Below are positions 50,085 through 64,000 of a stretch of 64,000 nucleotides of DNA, piece after piece (position 1 is the first letter of the stretch; each line of letters begins with the position of its first letter). The notes under the pieces are model-generated. The model was not told where the DNA came from. It made no database searches and saw nothing but the letters and a program-made list of their open reading frames with translations. This DNA comes from Diploscapter coronatus. Its lineage: Eukaryota; Nematoda; Chromadorea; Rhabditida; Rhabditidae. Position numbers and translations under genes: made by a program. Location: the NCBI GenBank assembly GCA_964036155.1, contig OZ038423.1:4417249-4481248 (forward strand), given 5' to 3'.

Positions 50085-52646
50085 ATGCTAAATTCAATAC
50101 CGGCAGTTTTGATTTTGCTGAATTCATTCGTTTCTTCGACATTTGGTGCGAGTGAGTAATTTGTTAAAAATAGTAATGTCGTTTTTCCACAAATTACGAC
50201 TTTTTCTAGTTTCTCGACGCTCTTTCATTCGTAAATCTCTCACTACTTATCGTACAGGAAGGTGCAAAAATCTAGCTCTTTATTCACTACACCACGCTGC
50301 CATAGAAGGACGCGCATTTCCTAGCATTATGTGCTTGATCAGCATAGGCTAGAGATCGTTGAAAATGAAAAGATTCTGAGAAGCTCGAAAAAAGTTGCAA
50401 TTTGTAGGAAAACGGGGTAATTGCACGCCTACTTTCAGTAAGCTTCTATAATAAACTCGTAAATGATATGATGGATGGATACAATAAAAATATCCCACCT
50501 GGAAATCCAGGTAAATTATATTTGCCGTTTTTTCGCGAGTTTGTAGTTGAATATTGCAAGATGTCTCTGGAATCTGCATGGTTCTTTAGCAAATTTTGGT
50601 TTGATTTGCCAAGTATGAATACTTTGAACAATAGAAAATGTAGTAGCCATTGGATTTAGAATCGATATTGACCAGACGCGAGGCGATTTCGATTGCAAAT
50701 TCGCAGAAAAATCAAAGTAGGTGATAAGTGGAATTGCCATAAACCATATCTGGGGAGGAAAAATGATAAATTCTTCAGTTTGGAAATCACCTTCTTCTAT
50801 TGCTAATTTAGTCAAACCCTTTCCAAGTCTGATCATGGCAAGATCGTAGTTATTTATTATCGTGGTTCTGTTAGGCTCATTATCTACAGAATTCAACTCT
50901 TCTTCCACTGATGTCAATTTGATGGCAGGGCTTTACTACGTCAAAATCATAGAACTGGTAATAGTTATTCTAGAAGCAGAATTTTGATTCTTTAATTTTA
51001 GGATGAAAAACAGGAATTACTGGATCTGATTTTTCAATTTGATTTGGTTTGGAAGGAAAGTTGTTTTCTGCTGAATTCAAATTTCGTTTCAGCATTGGGT
51101 GGATAAACGGTTGAAATGGAATCCACTCGATTATGACGGAATCAATCATTTCTTCATCTATTCGTCTGAATTGTGGAATCCAGGTATTAAGTTAATAACA
51201 AAATAATAAATTGCACTTAAGTCCGATAAAATTATTAACAATAAATATTCTCAGAAGTATCGGCTTGATTTTCAGATGTCGTTACAATCAATACGTAGGT
51301 TTTCCATTCAATAAGTAATTCGAAAGAAATTTAGATATGACTCGAAAGATTTTCGAACTGATAATCAAAAACTCGCTTCCGTTTTCCACAACGGAACGGT
51401 GATTACCACGGAACTTCGCTCTCTGCATATTGCCTGCAACTTTGACGTTAGAGGAAAATTCCCTAAAAATATTTTTGTTTTATTTAGCTTCACAAGATGC
51501 CATTCGATAGACAGGAATGCAAAATATCATTAATCAGCTATAGCATGTTTATCCCACTCAAGTTGTACTTCGGGTATACCATGTACACTGTATCAACTTA
51601 CGAGAAGATGGTATTTTTCCAAACTCTAACCAACATGAAGATCAACAACTTTCAGTCGAATAGCGAGTGGAGGATGGAGAACATTACCTATTCGAATCAA
51701 GTTTATAGTCCGCTATTTCCAATGGTTGATTTTAAAAAAATATCTACTACCAATATTTAAATTGATTCTCTCGAAAAAAGATATATATCTTGTATTATTC
51801 ACCTAATGATAATGGATTTTAACAAGACCAAAAATGCCCTATAAACTACAATTTAGGTAGCGTTCACTATCTCTCTGAAACGAAACGGAATATTCTATGT
51901 AATTTTCATAGCCATTCCATCATTCGTGCTCAATACGCTGTCAATTTATGGAATTTTCCTCCCATCCGTAGATAGAATTGGACAGGTTCGGATAATTTGA
52001 TAAAAATGATCGAGATAGTATTTTTTGAATACGAATTTTGACTCATATCATAACACACATTAGATAAATCTAAGTATAGTTATAACTTCAGCTCACCGTT
52101 GTTCTTACTAACATCATGAGCTTGTCATTTATCCTCGGAATTCTATCCGATTCAATCACCAAAACCTCATATTTACCTCTGCTAGGTATGAATATAAATA
52201 ATTTCGCGAGGCACTGGAAATGGTTTTAGCAATTTACGTAATATCGAACCTGATAATCGTCATCATCGCATTCATGTTGATTCTAATACGTGATTTCGCA
52301 AGATGCAATTTGAAACGGCGAAAATGTGATTCGAAATCTGACCTATCGATAAAATCGTGAGTTTCAAAGAAGTTTCCCTGTACCTCTGTTTCCTTCATGA
52401 CATTAGATTTTTCTTAATTCGAGTTTTGAAGTAACAGAGAGAAAGAAGTTGAAGTCAATTTTGGCAGTTTTTCATAAGCCAAGTTCAGTCATTGGAAAAC
52501 ATTCGGGCAACCTTTAGCCCCAGGTCTCTTTATCGATCATTTTCAGAGCAAAGGCGTCAAATTGCTCCAAATATTGCACGACTATTCTCCATTATGGATT
52601 TCAACTTGCTAATCTTATCAACTTAGCAATATTCTTCAAATCATAG
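50085..52646 (+). CDS. Cys-loop ligand-gated ion channel subunit, paralogue C
   Basis: Paralogue of the receptor pair at 37.9 and 53.3 kb. Twelve exons (50085-50151, 50439-50510, 50890-50957, 51002-51046, 51093-51183, 51276-51294, 51335-51446, 51488-51610, 51656-51724, 51857-51985, 52092-52185, 52230-52356) plus the last at 52547-52646 sum to 372 codons. Signal peptide MLNSIPAVLILLNSFVSSTF; the ligand-binding domain has HWVDKRLKWNPLDYDG; Cys155-Cys169 form the Cys loop (MPFDRQE inside); TM1 NGIFYVIFIAIPSFVLNTL, TM2 TNIMSLSFILGIL, TM3 and TM4 are present. Exon lengths 45, 123, 69, 129 and 94 equal those of the duplicate pair. The exon that is 110 nt there is split here into 91+19 nt, so one intron was gained or lost. 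GQ replaces GEQ before TM2, so the usual Glu ring is missing, and there is no vicinal Cys pair. Exons 1-3 are the least certain. Confidence 0.87.
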
Positions 52647-52775
52647 CTGCTTATTCGATGTTTCTTTAGTGAATGCTTATCTAGGATACTTTACATCTTT
52701 TATGTTAAAAATTCAAGATGACATGTTATTTAGGATCTCTTTCAGTTAACTCTAATAAAATTTAGACATTTTTAT

Positions 52776-55771
52776 GACTATATTATCCCGCAATTATAAC
52801 GAGGGACCGCAAACTCTTCCCCTCTGCAAAATGCGACTGGAAATAAAAAGTGGCCATTGGAAGCCTCAAAAATAAGCACATACCCTTCAGAATTGATGTT
52901 TACGAAAGATCACCATCGGAATCGATAAGTCACCCATAGAAATGATCATTCACCATTCCACTGGCAAATCTTGTCAGGAAGTGCGCGTTCGCAGATGCTC
53001 GCGAGCGTTTTATTTTGGAAAAACGTGACCATTTCGCGCTATTTCTTTAGCTTTTGTAAAACTTTGTGATCCCTAATTATAGTCTCTATTTCACTCATCA
53101 AAATCTTTTCTGAAATTCATTATCAAGACAATAAAAATTTTATACCGCATCATATTTCCTAACTACACTCTTTTTGTCATAAAATTCATTAACTTTTCAT
53201 GCCTAATGTCTCGAGTTTTGCAATGAAATTCGATATTAACGATGCCGATTTCATCTACCCAAAGCACCTGCGCTTGGAGAATTAGCCTCTAAACTTTTCT
53301 AATATCGAATACTATGCTTTAAAATCTAGTAGCAATATGAAAATTCTATTGCTTCTAATTTGCTGCGGACCTTCAATATCATTTGGATCCGGTAAGAGAT
53401 ATGATTTCGTTTACAAAGAATCGAATATTCCAGATTATTTAAAATTAACCCAAAACATTCTGAAGGACTATAATAAAAACGTTCCTCCATTTGATGGTAA
53501 GAAAAATACTCAAAATGATATTAAGATATTTCATAGTCACGAATGAAACGCAGTATGATAACTTGAATCTCAAAGTCGGCTTGGAGTACATAAAATTGAT
53601 TGAAGTGGTAAGAACAATTTTGTAAGGAAAATAATGATTATATAGGTGACCACAAATAGCAGACCTCTCCACATAGGGAAGAATGCTAGGAAAAAAAAAT
53701 AGGTGATCACAAAAAGTCGTGATTTTTTATGAAAAACTAAAAATGGTTTCTTCTAACGAGACAACATTGTTTTACTTCGCTAAAGAATCTATAGGTCAAC
53801 TTTCCTATTTCAGAATGAAAAATCTGAAGCAGTTCGCCTGATATTCGAAGTCGAAGCGGTATTTTTCTGCAATTTGCAAAATTATAGACAAATTTCAGTC
53901 CTGGAACGATCAAAGAATCTCATGGAATCCCGACAAATATTCCGGAGTAAAGACAATTTTCTGCCGATCCAGTGAATTATTCATTTCCGATGTGAGTCCT
54001 GTCAATAGGTTTGTAATTTTGTTAGAAAAAATCTCCTTTTCGTTATCGTTTTCCAGTTACGATTTATCGGATGATCGTACTGATGAGCAGAAATTGGTAG
54101 AAATTGACCACACTGGGCTTATGAAATTCAGTCTCAGCTGGGTGATGAGTTCTGTATGCAATCTTAACGTAAGATCAATTTAAAAATTAATCATCTTGAC
54201 TCCTCATGGTTTTTTCACCAATGGTGCACAAAAGTGTCAACCAGAACTATGGACGATGATCGTCAAAAGCCCATTGTAATTTACCCCCAGTATAATCTCT
54301 TCGTTTGACGAAAGTGCTCTCTAGGCCTGACTTCGACTAATAAGTGTTGTGATACGAAACTAGAAGCTCATCATTAGAGATGTTGTTTCTTCGACTCTAA
54401 CATTGAAAATTCAGCAAAACTAAAACTTTCGCCTAGAATCTACTAAATTATCGGCATTGTTCAGCACTAATATTTTCGTGATTTAAAATTAAGCAGGTAG
54501 CTTTTTTTTCTAATTTTTAGCTCCGAAAGATGCCATTCGACAACCAGATGTGCAATTTATCACTAGTGAGTTATAATATTTACTCCCCAATGGAACTTTA
54601 CTTGACAAATACGATCGGTACGGTTGCCACCTATGAAGCTATGGTGAACTTCGTTTTACAGGCTAAGGGATTACTGAAAATTTAGGGAAACAGTGAATGG
54701 AGACTCGACAATATCACTTTTTCGAACGAAGTATTTAGCGAGCTATTTCCAATGGTATGATTCGCGTTGATCAGACTCAAACTTCTTCACATTTGGGAAT
54801 TTGATTTTTTGTTTAGAAATCTTTTCACATTTACATTTCGAGAAGGGGAATATTCTACATCATTCTAATCTCTGTACCAGCATTTATATTCAACGTCGTT
54901 TCACTTTACGGACTATTCGCGCCAAGTTCAAGTAGAGGTGAACAGGTATGAAACTGTGATTCGAGAACATACATGACTGCTGCATAATATTCTTCGAATT
55001 TAGCTAACGATCGTTATGACGAACCTGCTCTCAATCAGTTTCATCCTGTCGATATTGCAAGATAATGTCACAAAAACGAATTACCTACCACTATTGGGTA
55101 GATCAAATGAGCAGCTTTCATTTGACGAAGTGAAGGAGTGTAATAAAATGGTGATTTTATCCTTTGGAAGAAAAGTCATTCCTCCATTTCTCACTCCGTC
55201 TAATGATAGTTGAGAGTTGCCAATCAAATGACATTATGCATGCACAATTTCTCAAAAATGAATCTCAGCTACTAATATCGTCATCAATCTTTGCCTCATC
55301 CTACTAGCATTCTGTCTTGTCCTGATCAACAGCCATATCGAAAGAAAGAGGAAGCTGAAACAGAGCAATGAAAAGATCGAAGGAAAAAGGTAATAATTTA
55401 TCGTTTCTCTACCTTTTAATAAATTTATGCTAATGAAAATTGAATAGCCATAAACAGATTCCATTGAAAAGTTGATTATGCGTGCGAATTGAGTTTGAAA
55501 TAAGAGATTTGCAGTCAAAGTTCGTAACTTGAACTTTCATGAGAAAAAAAACTAATTTATTGATAATAATAATCCTGACAAACGTTTTCAGGAAGAAATG
55601 CGCAACGTGTTGCACTTCAAATAGCTGTCTGATGGTGGTTCATTTGCTCTTTCATGCTCTAAATATTGCAAATTTCATACTTTACGTTCAGTTTCAATAT
55701 TTTATGAAATAAAGTTTGTTGAATCAAAAATTCTATTGGCAAATGGTAATCGTACTGATGTTGCATATATA
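52776..55771 (+). repeat. Inverted duplication, copy B
   Basis: Reverse-complement partner of 37801-40893. Homology starts at TATCCCGCAATTATAACGAG and ends at GTACTGATGTTGCATATATA. No MITE borders this copy. Confidence 0.85.
53337..55712 (+). CDS. Cys-loop ligand-gated ion channel subunit, copy B
   Basis: Inverted duplicate of the gene at 37860-40196. Eleven exons (53337-53496, 53537-53607, 53814-53858, 53899-54008, 54057-54168, 54521-54643, 54686-54754, 54817-54945, 55004-55097, 55269-55389, 55592-55712) sum to 385 codons (384 aa). Domains and motifs are as in copy A: signal peptide, Cys163-Cys177 loop, four TM segments, RGEQ before TM2. The signal peptide is three residues shorter (MKILLLL against MKIRLILLLL), and scattered substitutions occur in exons 1-8. 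Exons 9-11 encode identical protein in both copies. Both frames are open, so both probably make protein. The next gene upstream (50085) is a more distant paralogue in the same orientation, which suggests that this is the ancestral locus. Confidence 0.9.
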
Positions 55772-56701
55772 ATACATAAATTGAATAGTTTTTGCCCAAA
55801 ATTTCGAATTCCGCTACTTAAAAATTGTTTCCTTTGACTTCAATTTTGGAATATCTAAATGATCCGCGACTATTTATTTTATTACTTGAATTGCTTGAAG
55901 TGAAGTATGTTTCCCCTGTAAGAATTATCCACGTTCATAATTGAAAGGTCCGCTTCTATAGGATAAGAAATACTTGTCAAATTGCTGTCAAATTTATATT
56001 TCAAATTTCTCAACGGAAAAATTTCGAAAATAGGTCCTTCCTATAATTGAATCCTTCCTTAGAAACAATGTAGAAGATCGATCGGTGGCTTCTATTATTT
56101 GTTCTTTCACGCTAAAATCTAAGAAAAGAAAATGAATAGAGGCGGAGAAAATGGTGTTGAGAGTATGTTCAGCAAAGTATCGTCAAAACATTAAATATTT
56201 TAGTTTCCAAAAATGAATTTCTTCTGGCGAAAGAACCTTCAAAATGAAATTTAGTTTTTTGAAATAAAAAAATAAAGATTTTGAATGCGAACGATCGGAA
56301 AATAAAATAAAATCGGTGAAAAGGCGGACGAAGCGTGCTTTCGTCCTGTGTTTACACTCGTGGTCTCGCTGGAATCAGCCTTTTTGCCTCGTCTCTCGCT
56401 GTTCATTGGTCTTCGATTTTGGCCGTCGATTCGAATGAAACGACCGAAATCCGTCATTCTTTCGACCGTTTTTCGATTACCTCTTCGGTCTTTCATCGAA
56501 TCATCATCCTTTATCAAATTATCATGGGGCTTACGAGAATCGCCGAGTTTCTGCTCTATATTCAAAGAATTTATTTATTTTTCATCTCTTTGCCTTTTGA
56601 GGATTGACTTCTTGCTATTTCGATATTTCATTTCTATACGTGACTTTTTTATTTTAAAATTTCGTAATTTTGAAAAATTGAATATTTGATCGACTTTCAG
56701 C
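55713..56701. other. Spacer and vha-13 promoter region
   Basis: The first part is AT-rich without features. From about 56320 to 56530 the composition rises in GC and CG dinucleotides, a likely promoter block for the highly biased V-ATPase gene. GACTTTCAGC lies directly before the ATG at 56702, so the mRNA is probably trans-spliced or has a 5'UTR intron. Confidence 0.5.
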
Positions 56702-60131
<3,430 letters not shown>

Positions 60132-60623
60132 GCTAGTTTATTGTTTCTTTAGGAAAGTTCCTCGAGTACTTTCCCTTAGAAATAGAAAAATAACGAACAA
60201 AATCTTGAGTTGCCTATTTTTCATCCCTATGAACAAAGCATTATTCAATTCAAGCTTCTAATTCTTGAAAATCGAGAATAACCAATGTTTGTGAGAACAA
60301 TTCTTTAATAATTTATTTTTCATCGAAAATATTAAAATTTTGATCCAAGATTTATGATGACTAGAATATTGATGTCTGATGAAAATGAAAATGATAAGTA
60401 ACTGATCACACTCACAGGCACTTATTCATGAGATGGAAGAGCTTTGGTGTTAGGGGTGGTAGAATTCGAGTGTTGAATTGTCTCACATTTAGAATTATTT
60501 CCATCTTCTCTTGGTTGAAAAGAAAACTCGAAACTCGAAATACCAAACAAAAATGACTTGAAAGAAAAGTTTGAATATTAGAATTCCGAACGTCCTTTCA
60601 GATATGAGTTAAAATGCGAATGA
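60132..60623. other. Start of a vha-13 intron or 3' end; no C-terminal exon seen
   Basis: None of the expected C-terminal vha-13 motifs (for example YMRALEE-like or NYTPYDRFCPFYK-like) was found on the plus strand here or up to 64000. The frame that reads on after ISY encodes about 43 non-homologous residues to 60261. Confidence 0.5.
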
Positions 60624-63196
60624 TTAGAAACTGCTGAATTGATGTATTGGAGGCTCGTTCGCATAGGGGATGTCCATTTGGCGTTGTTGAGCATTGCCAT
60701 TGCGGTAGTAATTCTGGCCTAAGATAGGAGAATTCGAGCAAGTAAAGAAACGCTTAAACTTACCATGATCTGGCATAGCGTAAGTGGATGAAGTTCCCGA
60801 TCGTTTTGAACCCTTGATCAGATTCACCATTCCTCGGATGCATAGGCACTGAAAATCGGAATCGTTATCTTCTCATGTTCTTGATTGAATTTTCATAGGT
60901 AGAATTTTGATTTCATAAAAGTTGAAAGATGAATATTTGCGAACTTTATCATGAAAAATAATAATTTTCTTGCCCGATTATTGGTGTGCATGTAGGAGAC
61001 ATATCGGTACCATCCCACGCAAAGTGCTAGGCAAACTGCTCCAAGAATCGATGTTCCAATCAGAATGACTATCGCTCCGATCACAATCGCCATCGTTCGC
61101 CATGTCATTTGTGTCTAAAATCAAAATGTTTGAAAGAAATTCGAAAATCTGTAAAAGTAATCACCAGAAATCAGTACAGAAAATAGTATAGAACAAGAAA
61201 CTCTATTATTCTGCCTGCCAATTTTATTTTACATGATTACTACTGATTATTTGTTCCGACTAATTATAGTTGGAATCATTTCTGACCTGAAAATAGAGGA
61301 GAAGGACGATGAAAAGAGCGTGCACGAAGGCGTACATCACAGCGATCGTTAGAACGATTGCGTTAATGGCAACGAGGTCCAGCACTTCACATCTGAAAGT
61401 TAGAGGATGATTAGTTATAGGTTATTGGATGTGTGATAATTTGCTAACTGGTGTTATGAATTATTTATTTCTTTGAATATTGCCTAGAAGTGAAAATTGA
61501 GCATTTTCAGCGAAAGGGGGTCTATTTTTCAAAATGTATGTGCGCGGTTCAGTTTAGTTTATCCAGAATTAGGATTACATACGCTTTTATATAGAATTTT
61601 TGAAACATGCCATTTTTATTTCAATTTTGCTGACTTACATGATTGAGAATAGCAAAGCTATCATTGACACTAGCCAGATGATGCAGATAACGATGTATAC
61701 GAGTGTTGATATCCGAACCAATTCGAGAAGATCCAGTTTAGTTTTCTAAGTAAAGTTGGATTGACATTAATTTTTTACCTTCTTACCCCAAGATAGATTT
61801 CGGTTTTCGGAACTTGCTCAATTCCAGTTATCGTTCCATTTTCCCACCGATCTTCGTAAGCATCGAATAGTTCTGTTGCTTTTGAAGGCGTGGGAAAAAG
61901 GTCATCATTCGACATGGTTTCGTTTACCATGATCTGAAGTTGAAATGCTTCATCCTGGTTTTTGTATAATTTCTGCTGAATAATGTATTTTGAAAAATCT
62001 TTAGAGGATTTTTTCAGAAGTTTTTGAATGAAGTTATTTCTTACACGAAAAAGTTACCTCTGTCGAATTCGAATCATCGGTGGTTGAGTTGAAATTGAAG
62101 AAATCGTCTTCGGCATCCCGTTTTTCAATGATTCGGTTATGATTTGATTCCGCAGACTTCGTTACTCGAGGTAGTGAAGTCGTCGTTGTTATTTCGAAAG
62201 AATCATTCCCCTTCAAATCTTTGTTTTTCATTATCATTTTATTTTTTGTTTACTTGCACGTGATAGATCGGCTCCAGAATTGTCGAGTTCTCATTCCAAC
62301 TCATGTACTCATACCCACCTACATGGTAAAACAGAAATATCGCTGTCATCGCCGATACGATTAGTAGTGCAAACTGCAAAAACAAAGGAGGTGATTTCGG
62401 AATTTTTCAAATTTTCACCTGAAATATCAGCGATACAATTCCAGTAAGTTTGGGCGCAATTAGGCATGTTCTGGAGAGGGAATGCAGACTCCGCGTGTGG
62501 CCGCCTTGAGAATTATTCATCGAAGGAAACAGATTCGGAGGGGCTTTATGGAAATATCTGTCGAGGTTCGAGGTGATCGAACTCTTTTTACGTTCAGACG
62601 GAAATTGAAGATCTTCTTGTTGGGAGTAGAAGGAGAGGAATTGGGGATCTGGCAATCAAAAATTGTTAAACATTTTTTCGTTAATTTTCGAAAAAGATAG
62701 GAATTTTATGTGAGTTATCGAAAACTAGGAATTATGACGAAATTGGTCTAGAAACGCTTATCACAATCGGGATTTTTGTTCCACTCTAGTTTAGTTCCCG
62801 GACCTTCATTTTGGAATCGTGTTCTCTCAGAGCGAATTTGGATGTTAACAATGCTCAGATAAGAATCAGAGGGGATATTCAACTTGAACCGCTATAAAGT
62901 TAAGTTACCTGGTAGGACCGAATCGATTCGTTGAGCAGAAACGTAGGATGAGAATGTGTCTCTGCAGTTGAATGACTTACAGGATTTGCCTCGGAATGAG
63001 ATGAATTGCACGAAACTTTGGCTTCTTTCTGTCTCCCGCTTCAGATTAGATACAAATAGCTTGACGGAATCCCTACAATATTGATTCGATGTAGAAGGAG
63101 GGGTAACAATTTGGAAATGTAGCTCAGTGGAATTATCGCGGTAACTAGGCAGCGTCTTGTCAGCCGAGTTCAAGACTACGAGCGATTCTGCAAAAG
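60624..63196 (-). CDS. Four-transmembrane protein, unrecognised; 5' end not located
   Basis: Phased exons: 63196 (acceptor CTTTTGCAG) to about 62911, then about 62653-62420, 62254-62373, 62058-62210, 61787-61933, 61639-61745, 61287-61392, 60974-61114, 60764-60848 and 60624-60718. The frame needs an upstream start exon that was not found before 64000. The N-terminal part is Ser/Asn-rich with several Cys. TM1 is FALLIVSAMTAIFLFYHV. A loop of about 130 aa with N-glycosylation sites (NST, NET, NGT) and a KR site follows. TM2 is LVYIVICIIWLVSMIALLF, TM3 IVLTIAVMYAFVHALFIVLL and TM4 IVIGAIVILIGTSILGAVCL. The tail is polar (QNYYRNGNAQQRQMDIPYAN). One intron uses a GC donor (CGG|GCAAGA). It lies opposite to vha-13 and may be nested in a vha-13 intron. 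No family was recognised. Confidence 0.7.
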
Positions 63197-64000
63197 ATCG
63201 ATTATATTTTGAGGCAGGTGGTAACTGGGAGTTTGGTCGTGAAGGTTACAATTATGCAAAAATAAGTAACGAAATCGCAAGAAGAGATGATTTGTGTTTC
63301 CAAGGGTTAAAATTTAGTTTCGTTATTGGGGGATAAGCTTTCAATGATGACGTTGTTACATTTGGGTGAAGATAAGCTTTCAATAGAATAAGTTTTCAAT
63401 ATAGGAATAATTTCTCACAAAAGACTTCATTCGAAATCTTAGCTCTAAAAATAATTTGAATTGGTTTAGTTAAGAAGAAATCGAGTTATTTTTACGACAT
63501 CGCTATATTTCGCAATGCTAATTTTTACATGAAGTTTGCAAGAGCAAAAAAAGAAGAAAATGGCAGAAAATAGCTGAAAATGCCACTTTCTCGAGCTACG
63601 CCCGCAGCGGTGGTATGGCAACGTGACTCAGTGGCAGAGAGGCAAAGAGAAGAGAAGAAATAGAGTGTTCAGGTATTGAACCAGAAGAAAGCCGGCAATA
63701 ATAAGACAGGGCCTGGAGATAGAAGAGAGGATAGCATGAGACACTACCTGTGGCGTTACCCAGGTAACTGGGAAGGGAGGGAAAGAAATCGGTCATTCCA
63801 TTTGAGATAAACACCGGCATATGAAATATCAGATGAAGAAATTATCGAGCAGGAACGTTTCTGCTTTTTGTTATTCGAAAATATGTGCAGCTAACAGAGC
63901 TGGAGAATTTTTAAAATAGCAGGATTATGGAAACGTTTTCATGAAGAATTGTAAAGTTGGAACTGATAATTAAGAACTAGAAAATCAATAATTTTCGTAA
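63197..64000. other. Right edge of window, no confirmed exon
   Basis: Should hold the first exon(s) of the minus-strand gene, but no signal-like ATG exon in phase 1 was found. A minus-strand ATG frame at 63596-63820 is hydrophobic and Ser-rich but has no matching donor. No vha-13 C-terminal exon is present. Confidence 0.4.

Noticed and set aside
62482..62700. Plus-strand open frame of 72 codons
   Set aside because: It lies opposite the second visible exon of the four-TM gene, which has better phase support.
63596..63820. Minus-strand ATG frame as a possible first exon of the four-TM gene
   Set aside because: No donor in the required phase was found before its stop, so it was not joined to the gene.

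Overview
The window is nuclear DNA from a nematode, most likely a rhabditid or a relative rather than Caenorhabditis elegans itself. The evidence is AT-rich spacers, many 40-60 nt introns ending in TTTTCAG, probable trans-splice acceptors a few bases before start codons, and nematode-type families: FAM20 kinase famk-1, nematode-like Cys-loop receptors, a serpentine chemoreceptor and an AANAT-like acetyltransferase. Exons were assembled by hand from splice sites and reading phase. For most genes the exon lengths sum to a whole number of codons; nothing was confirmed by transcripts or searches.

Layout. 0.6-2.6 kb: two paralogous secreted-protein genes. 2.6-16.6 kb: about 14 kb with no convincing exon but at least two dispersed repeats. 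16.6-20.5 kb: famk-1, with all four kinase residues checked. 22.6-25.4 kb (-): a secreted low-complexity Asn/Asp/Arg/His-rich protein of 490 aa. 26.7-33.2 kb: a cluster of small two-exon genes for Ser/His/basic-rich secreted peptides, with one relic and one member damaged at its start. 33.5-37.2 kb: a secreted carboxylesterase with a complete catalytic triad and an ACTGATAAGG GATA site upstream. 37.5-41.2 kb: a Cys-loop receptor gene (-) bounded on both sides by inverted copies of a 340 bp MITE. 42.1-44.1 kb: a 7TM receptor. 44.4-46.2 kb (-): a GNAT acetyltransferase. 47.4-48.5 kb (-): a four-TM orphan. 50.1-52.6 and 53.3-55.7 kb: two more Cys-loop receptor genes; the second is an inverted duplicate of the MITE-bounded copy. 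56.7-60.1 kb: V-ATPase subunit A (vha-13), without its C-terminal exons. 60.6-63.2 kb (-): a multi-exon four-TM protein.

No operon or single pathway joins the genes. The strongest structural signal is the inverted ~3 kb receptor duplication, whose copy at 37.8-40.9 kb ends within a few bases of a MITE on each side. This suggests movement or capture of a whole receptor gene by paired MITEs. The best candidate for an undescribed gene family is the small peptide cluster at 26.7-33.2 kb, whose members share a gene layout, a phase-2 intron after a Ser-His-Glu motif, an AAAG leader and, in three members, a TATAAAAG box.
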